Of a stretch of 64,000 nucleotides of DNA, positions 11,801 through 22,400 are shown piece after piece. The DNA lies in NCBI RefSeq assembly GCF_001949145.1, contig NW_019091398.1:1410015-1474014 (forward strand), read 5' to 3'. The position numbers and the translations under genes are program-made. This DNA comes from Acanthaster planci. Taxonomy: Eukaryota; Echinodermata; Asteroidea; Valvatida; Acanthasteridae. The stretch's first letter is position 1. The number at the start of each line of letters is the position of its first letter. The notes below the pieces were generated by a model. That model saw only the letters and a list, made by a program, of their open reading frames with translations, did not search any database and was not told where the DNA came from.

Positions 11801-14800
11801 NNNNNNNNNNNNNNNNNNNNNNNNNNNNNNNNNNNNNNNNNNNNNNNNNNNNNNNNNNNNNNNNNNNNNNNNNNNNNNNNNNNNNNNNNNNNNNNNNNNN
11901 NNNNNNNNNNNNNNNNNNNNNNNNNNNNNNNNNNNNNNNNNNNNNNNNNNNNNNNNNNNNNNNNNNNNNNNNNNNNNNNNNNNNNNNNNNNNNNNNNNNN
12001 NNNNNNNNNNNNNNNNNNNNNNNNNNNNNNNNNNNNNNNNNNNNNNNNNNNNNNNNNNNNNNNNNNTTTTAAATTAAACAATAATCCAATATAGAGGTTC
12101 GGTTTTGTTTAAACATTTTGACTTTTATTTCATTGTCTTAATACGAATGTCTGTATGTCATTGTGTACTACCAAGATATCGTATGCTTCAAGTTCACCAA
12201 AGCTATCAACTCGGTCGCTGTTCCCACGGTTCTTCCGTCTGTATCCACCGGGGAATATGTTCAACATTGCCAAGCTGGCCCTGATAAGAGAATTCAACTG
12301 GAAGAAAGTGGCGACACTTCATCAGTCAGTTGCCATCTTTTCATTGGTACAACTTTCTCTAAAAGTGCTTATACGATACATTTAGGGTGATTTAGCCAGC
12401 AATGTTGAAATCAATCGCAGTCAGTGTTTTCTTTTCAGCAGAACTTAGCTGGCATGCGTTTCGAAAGAAACGTTATAGAGCCTGAAAGTTGACTCCTGAT
12501 GGCGCGCTTCCAGAACCTTGGATAGGACAAAGATTTGTGAATGTTAATTTTTTTTTCTTGAAACATCCATTCGTAAAATGGGCTTTGAAAAATACTTGCT
12601 GGTTTATCATTTGATAGAAACTGAAAAATCATCTGACCTGAAAGAGAAATATCCTGCAAAAATTGAAACATCACTTCTGAAAATTATGAATACATGAAGA
12701 ACAGTGCAATGCGAAAGTCTCATACGCAGATGAACATTTACGGGTTGAAATGTTATTGTTGTCTGTCGGTAACGACGAAATAAAAAAATAAAAACATTTT
12801 ACACACTTTCGTAATTTATAAGGTAATAAACATAAAACAGTGTTCTACGTTTACGAAAGATTTTAATATTTTTTCTAACCTTTGCTGACAATATCTACGT
12901 GATGTCAACTCAACAGAATCTAGAATCCATCGACTGTAGGTAGGTAAACCTTTGCAATGTTGTACAATCTGGTAACCACGAAGGCACGGGGAGTTAAAAG
13001 AAACGTGCACGAACAAGGAGACCTAGAAACGATACCGCAGGACGGAGAGGTCGTTAATAGAATTCGTTTTCTACCCATCTCCACGTGACTTTTCCTAAAT
13101 ATTACTTGAGTAAGACAGAGGTAAAATTCCAACATGAGTCTTTCATGGGTTGGTTTCAGTTAGGAATTATTTTTCCAAAAATTATCGAACGTGATAGGAC
13201 GGCCCAGTGTAAAATTCCCATAAGCAGACCGCGCGAGGGTTCAGGAAGCTCGCTGCGTGACGTTTTACTTTCAGGCTCTATTAAGATGAAGTACTTTGAA
13301 GGTTTCACTGATCATTCTGAATTGTTTTGTTACAGTGGCCTATCCAGCTCTGGTGTGGGGGGGGGGAAGTCAAAAGCGAATGCGGCTTCTGGCTCATTCA
13401 ATATGGTGTTCGGGGAGAAATACCAAAAGCCTTACTCACGGTCGGGTTTACTTGCTTGTGTTGTTTTCTTAGGGTTTTGGTGCTGATATTTGATAACTAA
13501 ATATATCGATTACTGTCTATCCAGCTCACCTATGAAGTGTTACAAAAAGAAAAAAATGTTGGCGTTCAGGTCGAAACCCTGCCCCCTGCACTTCCCTTCC
13601 CCATGCCCCCTGCCCCCCCCAACACTCCACTGTAACAAGACCTCATTAAAGTTTTAAAGAGAGGCTTATATCTTTATATCTCCTCAAAGGCCTTCGCAGA
13701 ATTCCACCGTGATGCTAAAAGAGCCGGTATCGAGGTGATAGCTGCAGAGAGTTTCATTGAGGATCCAACTGAGCAGGTGGAATTCCTGAAGGTAGAGATG
13801 GGTTCAAAAATGTCGCAACCTCAAAATTCGAGATCCTGGTATTCTACAATTTTCAGAAGTAGTTTTCTGAACTAGTAATGCAAATTGTAAGCTAGAAAAT
13901 TCAAGTTGCAGAATATATCATCAACAGAACACATAATCTCTTTTGATGTGAATTATTCCACACCTTGGAAATTATAATTATATTTTTCTGTGGTGTTTAC
14001 GTGTTTCTTACCCATTGTCTGGGCATCAGTAAAAGCTTTTATTTTCAACGTGACTATTCTTCTTACCGTAGCATTCGGGTGCTCGCATTATCGTCGCTGG
14101 TTTCTATGGTGACGGGGCAAGAAAGGTGTACTGTGAGGCGTATCACCAAAAGATGTACGGCGCCAAATACGTCTGGATAGTGCCAGGTATAATCTCACAA
14201 AAATGTCGCACTCAAAAACTAAAGGAATTGTCAATGCGATAAAGTGGTCGGTTATTACAAGGATTGCCAGATTACAAGATAACGGGACACCTACTGTAAC
14301 GTATTATAAATTGCTCCTATCGGCCAGAGTTTGTTCATGTTTAGTGCAACAAAATATCGTGCTTTACAGCCATGTAACTAAATTAAACCTTACTCTGAAA
14401 TAAACATACTTTACTGTAAAGGATGGATAACTCTGAATATTTGGTTGGTGCCGGACGATTCGGTTGACTGTTCACTGGACCAGCTCAGGGAAGTGGCGGG
14501 CGGCCAGATAGGCATTAACGCTGTAAGTCTTCCTCCCGATTCTCAGCGAGCACCAGCTCTGTCAGGAATGGTGAGTCAGAAGTCAAAGTGTGATGTCATA
14601 GGCTTATTTCCCCTCCACGTCTAAAATGAATGAAGCTTTGCGTGAACAATTTGCACACAAAGATACTATGGGTTATCGTTGTTCGTTATTTTTCATTGAA
14701 GTAGTTCATGCAAGAAGTTGATTATTTGGAATCTGCCTCTGCACTGTAAACAAAAATTGGGCATTTTGACTAATAAAAGTTAGTCTGGCTCTACGTCTAA

Positions 14801-16480
14801 AATCACCAATTTAATTTAGTGAGACAGGCCAATGACCAAATTTATTCGTCAAATATAAATCAAATATTAGTCAAATTTGACCGAAGATCAGTCACTGATG
14901 ACTAAATATTAGTCCTGTCTTAATTCAATAAGTCATCAAGAATGACTTACTTTTGTTTACAGTGTCCCTGTGCCCAGTTAGCAACAATCAAACCTTATTT
15001 GGGCTCTTTCCTATGTTTTGCAGACCACCAGCAAGTTCTTGGAGAGGTTCAAAGAGACTGTTGGCTCGGACAATCCAGAATCCTTGCCTGGTTACTCTGA
15101 AATGCCGTTTAGCTATGACACCATATGGACTGCTGCCCTAGCTCTACACGAGGCTGATAAGCAACTTGGCAATTTAGGTAACAGCAGTTTCTCATTTGGT
15201 TTCTTTTATTGCAAAATAATGTATAACCTCGTTCCAATGTTGGGTGTTCTTAATTTTCTATATCTGTCATTAAATCCGAGTAGCTACCATTGCATCGTGT
15301 TGCAACAGCAGCAGGTCATTGGTGTACGACTGCATGTGATCACAGTCTAGTAATAATCAATCGAAGGATTAAATAAACCGTTGCCTCCAATTTGAGTGAA
15401 AAAATAGAAATAAATAATAGTTTCAAAGACTCCTGCGAATAAAGATAAAAGGACATTGATTGGCAAGAATCACTTAAAATAAAATGTGCATAGTCCATCA
15501 AAATACTTTTTAACTTGAACTATCCTTTCACTTTTCTAGATCCTCCACGAACCTTGGCTAATTTTACGTATGAAGATTCCGTAACCGTACAAATCCTCTT
15601 TGACATTATTAGCAACATGTCTTTCCAGGGCATATCGGTGGGTAATATTATTTAATGCTTGTTATATGTAATGTTCAAGTTTGAAAGTGCCACATCCAAA
15701 GCGAGGAAGTTATATTATCCAATGAAATTTCTTCATTGGCTGTTTTCGTAATAAAGTCAACGTATATTAATGATGTAGGGTGTTCAAGCACCAAAAAGTA
15801 CGAAAGGCAAGAGTACCACGTGACTAAGGAATACCCCTTATACATGCATGATAAGGTAACACGATAGCACGTGAAATACAAACACAGAAATTGACAAATG
15901 GATATAGCGCCCTGACACCAAAGAACCAAACGCTTGAGACTAAACCTCCAGGTGTGTCTCTTGAAATCCATGACAGGGTCCTGTGAAATTTACTCCGTCT
16001 GGCGACAGGCTTGGATTAATTCAGATTTGGCAGTTACAAGGTCAGTTATAGCTATCTTCGTATGGAATACCTTCATTTCAAACCAATAGCTATAATGAGG
16101 AAATAATAATATTATCGCCTTTATTTCATCACACACGCTTGTCCTGCCCCTTCCGTTTCTGAACAGGATGCTGTAATTAGTTTTGACATTAAATTTTTGT
16201 GAGTGAGGCTACTTAGTAATTGTAAGGAATTTCAACCTCGCTGGCATAAGCATTTAGTAAGACAACGATCTGGTACATCATGGCACGGCACAATAGTAGA
16301 ACTCTGTCCGTTAAAAGCGCCCCCAAGAGTCCAAAAAAGCACAAAAGTACTTGCAAAAACTGCTTCCAAAGAACATCTTGAATACTCACACAGATAACAG
16401 ACACGTCAACGTGGGGGTGATGGACCCAGGTACGAGCGAAGACATCACATGGGAAGGATACGAATCAATCCGCTGGGAAG
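8859..16480 (+). CDS. Gene A exons 1-10: signal peptide and Venus-flytrap domain
   Basis: Exons: 8859-9077, 10463-10603, 12176-12346, 13690-13791, 14072-14186, 14422-14570, 15024-15177, 15540-15637, 15977-16040, 16394-16480 (residues 1-433). Motifs in order: [16 protein letters not shown] (lobe 1 start, the Trp aligned with the pocket Trp of GABBR1), the [16 protein letters not shown] helix, VMVIGAGCS (pocket Ser), ISYASSSPKLS (pocket Ser cluster kept), FFRLYPPG (Tyr where GABBR1 has the pocket His), IIVAGFYGDGARKVYC (Phe-Tyr kept), YVWIVPGW, and [20 protein letters not shown] (Glu kept). Exon 5 ends in phase 1 inside the Gly of PGW. Residue equivalences come from remembered family alignments, not from a computed one. 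The N gap lies in intron 2. Confidence 0.88.
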
Positions 16481-19419
16481 GTAATTCTAGTATTGGATAC
16501 CAATATGAACAGGTGCCACGATCTTAGTGTTAAATCAATACCTTTCTCTCGTATCCAATGCCTGTACAGGGCGCTGAAAAAGCTAATTTCTTTAGGCTGC
16601 ATGACGTCACTGTTCTAACTTTAAAAATATCATTTTCGATGGCCTGTTTCTGACTCTCTCAATCTAAGAGAACGCCTTTACGATTCTTTTCAGGCGGGGC
16701 ACCCCCTGTTGATTTTGTTATTGAATTTGAAGATCGTCAGACGATACGAAGTGCAGTTTTCATTTCTGGTGCAATTTTCGCTACGTTTGGGATCATCTTG
16801 GCCTGCTGCTTCCTGATTTTCAACATCCACTTCAAAAACCGCCGGTTAAAGAAGAGTATTTTTTTTCTTTTAAAGAGTTTTTTCATTCTCGGAACTGAAA
16901 AAAAATTATGTGTTTCTCATGCTGAATTGCACTGACCTCATATGACTTCATTTAAATTTAAATGACAGAAATGTCATTGTCTAAACAAACCTTGCGTGTC
17001 ATTAAATGAAGCTGTTCTTACGGAGCGCTGAGTCCTTTTGCAAATTTAGCCAAATCCAAAACTATATTTTTTTCTTGCACCATTTGGCTTATCGCAGGAT
17101 GATCAAGATGTCGAGCCCCAACATCAACAACTTGATGCTGATTGGTGGTATGCTAGCCTACGTCTCCATCATCTTCCAAGGAGTGGATACGGCCATAGCA
17201 TCCACTGACACATTTTTGTCGATGTGCAAGGTGAAAATGGCATCTCTTTCGTTCATGATGGATAATTCTAAAGAAGGATGAAGATTATACATAATGACAT
17301 ATTGTTCGGTGTTCCATATATGAGCATTGCGAATCCGTCAACTTGACCGTCATGCCTGGTAAATCATCTTGAGCATGGAAAGTTGTTGACTTTTGGGCAA
17401 CTCTACATGCTCAACAGGCTGTAGACAAACAACATTTCTACTAATTTAGCCATGACGAGGAATGTGGAAAATGTGATTACCTAAACACATTACCTAAAGC
17501 CTATCCGAGAGAACAAAGAAACCAGATTTACGTTTTGCTACATTCCTTCTCTTGATTTTTCGACTTTTACTTTTCAGCAATTTGTAAATTTAGAGGTTTC
17601 ATCTCATACTTGGATTATGACACTTGGTGGTGCCATTCATTAAAGTATTAAGATTTTTTCGTTGTGTCAACTGATACGTCTTTACGTCATCCTTCATACA
17701 GGCCAAGACATGGTGCCTTTCTACCGGGTTTTCCTTGGCCTTCGGCTCCATGTTCTGCAAGACCTGGCGTGTGCACAAGATATTCACAAACAAAACTGCA
17801 ATGAGGATGGTAATAATACGATGATCCCTCTGATTTGTATTAATATTACACAGGACCAAGATCGCTATTCATCACCGTTGGTTTTTCAAGTGGAAATTCA
17901 TTCCTTCAGATTCTTCAATCTTACATGCTTTGTTCAGGTACTGAAGGATCACCGATTGCTCATCTGGGTTGCCGTACTAGTTCTCCTAGATATTGTTATT
18001 CTCATTTTGTGGGAAATTCTTGACCCTCTAGTTGCGGTAGAGCGGCTTGGAGCTAAAGTGGTAATTACTTTTTTTTTTCTCTTCCCATACAAAATGGTTT
18101 TATTGATCTACGTAAATCGTCCTATTATTTTAACACCACTGCTATAATCATTATTTCAATTCATCACGCTGTATTTAGTGATATTTCTCCATGGTTAGGT
18201 TGACAACGAGAATGACGACGTTGTGTACACACCTATCCGATTGTTTTGTGAGTCAAGGAACCAAATCTACTGGATTGGTACTTTCTACATCATCGATGGC
18301 CTCCTGCTAATATTTGGCGCTTTTTTGGCCTGGGAGACCAGAAAAGTCTCCATCCCAGCACTGAACGACTCTAAGTATATAGGTAGGCCCCGAAGGTTCA
18401 ATTATAATTCTTAAGTCTTTGTTAGGACTTGATTGGCGTGATAACTTGAGACCCTGTCCAAATTTTTTCCTCGTTCAAAGTGTCATATTAATAATTTATG
18501 CAGTGTATTTCTTAATCATGGTATAATTTTATTAACGGAAACTGCACAATTCAGTTAGAATTAACAACTGACGGATGACAACTAATATTTCCAGGTATCT
18601 GTGTCTACAATGTTCTGATAATGTCTTTAACGGGCGCGCCAATGTCGTTTGTTCTCGAGGAGAGGAACGTGCATTACGCCGCAGTCGCTACCCTGATCTG
18701 GCTAACCACTACACTCACACTCTGCGTAGTATTTGTACCCAAGGTAAGCAGATCTAAATCTTCCATCCCTTTACCTTAGATCAAACAGATAGGTCCCGAT
18801 ATTTTAATGTTCGAGTCAACGATTCCCTATTTTCGTAGAGACCGTTAATGAGCCGATTTTGGCCCACCTCATAGCAGGGTGGGAGCGGACTCCCTCCTTC
18901 CAGGACAAACATACTCCATTTTTGTAACATTTCAAGACACTTCTTTTCATTATAAAGGTGAAGGTTGATATATATCAAACATAATGGTATTATTTTAACG
19001 GTCACTTGAAGTTCGAGGCTGCGTGCCAGTCCAGGTGCATTGAGAATGAGAGCAGTGTGTTCGATTTCATAAACTTGGCGTAAAACTGACCGCAAAGTGT
19101 TACACTAAAAACTTGTGAAGGCTCAGCCCCTGAATGAAATACAGAGAAGATGTCTCTTTTGGGGATAAGAAAAGGGCCCTGGTTTTAGAAACAAGCTCCT
19201 ATAATACAGCTAATTTGCATTGAAGCTACCTCCTAATAACATGTAAGATTTATAGTAATATTTCATGACTTTCAAACGGTTGCACTGTTTCAGGTACGGG
19301 CCAGAAACGTGGTGCAGCCTCGTAGCCACCAGAGTGAACAACCTGCCGACGTGGAGAGGGAAATGCAGCGGCTCCGGCAAGAACTCGACAGAATGAAGGC
19401 GAGGTTAGAAATAAATTGA
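8859..19419 (+). CDS. Gene A: GABA-B-receptor-like class C GPCR, 17 exons, 757 aa
   Basis: Predicted metabotropic GABA-type receptor of the plasma membrane: an extracellular Venus-flytrap domain coupled to a seven-helix domain signalling through G proteins. The ATG at 8859 begins a hydrophobic signal peptide (MLSLFFRLTILGTACVC), and every exon junction is GT/AG with matching phase. The 7TM region carries the GABA-B hallmarks [11 protein letters not shown] before TM2, KTWRVHKIF after TM3 and [16 protein letters not shown] in intracellular loop 3; the last is very close to GABBR2. The tail is only 41 aa, far shorter than vertebrate GABBR1/2 tails, but ends in a charged helical segment rich in Arg, Glu and Leu. 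Neighbours are a dead copy upstream and gene B downstream, all on the same strand. It could be a GABBR2-type subunit or an independent receptor; the ligand is inferred. Confidence 0.9.
10031..10191. repeat. G/C-run interspersed repeat, possibly hAT-type MITE
   Basis: A short block beginning CAGTGGCGTAAC, followed by long G and C homopolymer runs and GTGCCCCC words, and ending near GCCTACGTCAC. The ends are roughly inverted (GTGGCGTA against GTGACGTA). Related blocks occur at about 226-300 and 34466-34728. No target-site duplication is evident, so the class is a guess. It lies in intron 1 of gene A. Confidence 0.4.
10330..10440 (+). repeat. Degenerate GGGTT/TTGGG minisatellite before exon 2 of gene A
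   Basis: A run of GGGCTTGAGTTGGGCTGAGTTGGG-like words occupies the last hundred bases of intron 1, ending about 20 bases before the exon 2 acceptor. Gene B has the same kind of tract at the same place (25518-25625). Preservation in both paralogues shows that it predates the duplication or has been maintained since. Confidence 0.6.
11702..12066. other. Assembly gap (365 N)
   Basis: Run of N within intron 2 of gene A. No exon is missing, because exons 2 and 3 join in frame across it and match gene B. Translations through the gap are meaningless. Confidence 1.
12640..13287 (+). repeat. Dispersed repeat, copy 1 (intron 3 of gene A)
   Basis: This block matches 54040-54650 in the same orientation over about 600 bases with substitutions and small indels. 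Shared words include GAACAGTGCAAT, AACCTTTGCT, GTAGGTAGGTAAA against GCAGGTAGGTAAA, TTGTACAA, GTCGTTAAT followed by GAAATTCGTT/AGAATTCGTT, CGTGATAGGA and AGGCTC. It encodes no conserved protein; the 133-codon frame overlapping it is not preserved in the second copy. Probably a non-autonomous transposon family. Confidence 0.65.
14742..14964. mobile_element. MITE with 14-bp perfect terminal inverted repeats
   Basis: The element begins CACTGTAAACAAAA and ends with the exact complement, TTTTGTTTACAGTG, 223 bases overall. The interior is dense in AGTCA/TGACT words, itself partly palindromic. It lies in intron 6 of gene A and does not touch the splice sites. No target-site duplication could be picked out, so the superfamily is left open. 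Confidence 0.75.
16694..19419 (+). CDS. Gene A exons 11-17: seven-transmembrane domain and tail
   Basis: Exons: 16694-16844 (linker, TM1), 17098-17230 (TM2), 17702-17809 (TM3), 17938-18060 (TM4), 18199-18382 (extracellular loop 2, TM5), 18595-18743 (TM6-7), 19294-19419 (tail and TGA). Residues 434-757. The Cys at the end of exon 12 (LSMCK) and the Cys in exon 15 (RLFCESRN) are placed for the conserved TM3-loop 2 disulphide. The exon 11 donor is GTTAAA, weak but positionally identical to GTATTA in gene B. The TM3 exon has a Cys where gene B has Ser (GSMFCKTW versus GSMFSKTW). The tail runs VRARNVVQPR then EREMQRLRQELDRMKARLEIN. Confidence 0.9.
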
Positions 19420-22400
19420 GGATTGGTACTACACCCTTGATTCTATTCTGACTACATTCGTACATCTGACTGCAGTGCTGGATGAAACTTTGAAGAGTCC
19501 TGTCAAGGGTATGCTTATGGGACAGACAACATCGTTTGGATCTTTTTTGATAGTAAACATTGACTGACCATTGTTACGATCAGATTTGGTTTCGAAAGAG
19601 CATATACGAGACGAACTACATAAGTGTGAATGAATAGGATACTGAACAACCGATCTGACTACCCACCGCTACATATAACTAGGCTTAGACACCAAATGCC
19701 CCATGCTATGAGTAGGTCGATATCATAGGACCGTAGCATGGACCATGTTCGCCACACTTGTAAGCTAGACCAGCGCTAACTTGTGCACCGCAGCAGTGGC
19801 TCTCTGTTGTGTTTCAAGTGGGGGCGTTTTTCATGCCACACTCTCAAGCCTGGCGAACGTGCCCCTGCTACGATCCTGTGATACCAACCTGCATATAACA
19901 TGACGTATTTGATGTGAAAGCCCTACTTATAAGTAGCGCTGGGTAGTCGGATCGGGTGCACCGAACAACATCAGGTGAAACTAAGGGAAAAAGCAAGACC
20001 AACCAAATCGTACCTATTAATATGATTAAAATTAAAAATAATTAATATTTTTCATCATTTCCAAAATTACAAATAAGAACAAACTGAGATACAACAACGA
20101 AGTACGAACAAGAGACATTATGAAACACTGTTCGATTCCACAATGGCTTCACCTCGTGGAATAAAAGTTTCATATGTCACCTCACGAAATAACTGTTAAC
20201 TTTGCACTCATAAACATTCATTATTGGTATGATATATTTCTGTATGTAAATTACGTATAGGATAACATATAAGAAGTAAGATTCACATAGAGGGCACCAT
20301 GTCGAACTATTCAATTTTGACTATTGTCGTTCAACCACAGCCAACATGAAGGCTTAATTCCTTCAAGACACTCCTAGTAATTTGACAATGACTATTTGAA
20401 GTTAAAGTAAAACAGAAGTTAATGCATGAAGGTACAGATTATTTCATGTATTCATTAATGTAACTGTCGTAGCTAAAGACTTGCAAATAATTGTGTAGTG
20501 TGATGTCGATAGAATCATTATAAGAAAGTATTTGAACAGCTCGTTTCTTAAATACGAGGTTTATCACTCGAAAAAGACCGGCACCAGATGATGATGGAAT
20601 TTTAGTATATAAGGACAAGTAAAACATTAAGACTCAGTATTCATAAAATCACTGATAATTTCACATTAAAGTCAACTACATATATAATATATATATAGCA
20701 TTTTATTTTCTTTGGCACATGCCTATTTTAATTGCATATTCTATTAAGGTATTAAACGATTTGCACGCAACTCCCAAAGCTATGTTGCTATCGTAGTTAA
20801 CAGGTTAATGGACCACGATTTTATTATATCTGTACTGATATGTCATAGCAAATCTTGCATAAAATATCAGAACTATTGTAAAGTGCCATCTTCCATATCG
20901 TTTACTTTGTCTACAAAATCTGCAAGCGAAGAGATCTGAATCAGTGGATCTTGGGTATTGTAGCAGAACAGTCAATGTGTATGGTAAGACTTGTTGAAGT
21001 TTATGTACAACTAGTACGCGGACACAGGCTGATAGTGCGGCGCACGAATTGCACATGGAGTTGGTACCTGGTTCTGTTTGGTCGCAAGCTTGTGTGCGCT
21101 GCGTCTCTTTTGTCTTCCACTTCTCATTGTCTTGGACCTGGAGTCCGTGCTTACGCTGCGCAACCTGGTGTTCCTGAAGACAACGCAGCTGGGCCGTGTA
21201 CCAGAGTTTGTTTCTGCATTGATCAATTGGGGACCCTGAACAATACTGAGGACAATAAGGTCCCCGATTGACAGAGGGTCCCCGATTGACAACTGTGTAC
21301 AAAACATATGGGTGGTCTTCCAAAAAAAGTTTAAGTACAAACAAAAGAGGAACAATATGGGGTCCCCAGTTGCATCCAAATACACAATTGTGTGGGTGAG
21401 TTAGAACCCCAGTTACTGGGCTGGAGAGGGGATTTTGTGCTTGTCAGCCCTGTTTGGACCAACGTGTGTGTGCCCTGGTGCCTGGTGGTAGACTGCCCTG
21501 CAACGAATAATGTAAACAGTCCTTCAAAATAAGTGACGTACTAATGCAAAATTCCTCCACAGCTTTCCCTTAATAAATGCACTGCTACTTGAGGAGAAAT
21601 TGTGTGGAAAGGATTTACTCTCCCCACAATTTTACTGCAACTTGTCCCGGGCGAAATGTGAGTAATTCACATTAAACGGTTCAACTTTGCTGACTCTAGA
21701 GCTGCGTTGAGTCGTTCAGTATAAGGCCTAGACAAGCACGCACGCTGGCATGACAGGCGTACACATGTTCACCTCGCGAAGTACCATTCGTATTGTTTAT
21801 TTTCGCCTTATTACTACCATATGCAGCCTTAACCATAAGAAAAATACATCAAACTGGAGTGTCAGTTTGGCTTGAAGGGGTGGTATTGCCACCTTAAATG
21901 TTATGCGAAACATTGCAGAGTTTCGGCCTCCATTTTGTCTGTTCTGTGACTGTCTGTGTCTTGACGTTTTGAGTGCTGTCGGCATTCGTTACGGTCATGT
22001 GGATTTAAGGCATTAGAGCGAGAACCAGCGGGTCAACTAACAAGCGAACGGTACTTCATTCGTTGGCACTACACTTCGCAGTTCAAATGACGTTACACAT
22101 CAAGTATGGAGCGTGAGAAGTGGACAATCCCATTTTCTCATATTCTGCCAGTAGATTTTCGGGATTTTGGACTTTGCGAATAGCATTTTCAAAAAACGCA
22201 ATTTTCCCCTAGCAAAACTTTGGATTTTACTCTAACAACTCTCGTGGCGCGTCAAAGTGGACAACTAAAAACTTCAAATTCCCACTTGCAAATTTTATTT
22301 GATGCTCTAAAAGAAAAACCCTATTTTCTCATTTTCTGCCCATTGATTTTTGGTTTTTTTTTTAAGTTGCACCACCCCTTTTCATAAAACCCAATTTTCT

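Noticed and set aside
11590-12094. Open frames of 128-163 codons spanning the N run
   Set aside because: Artefact of translating undetermined bases.
13085-13486. 133-codon plus-strand open frame
   Set aside because: Lies in a dispersed repeat, and its frame is not conserved in the related copy near 54.5 kb.
20805-21344. 179-codon minus-strand open frame between genes A and B
   Set aside because: No domain, no signal peptide, no splice support, and a second overlapping frame is equally open; likely chance.
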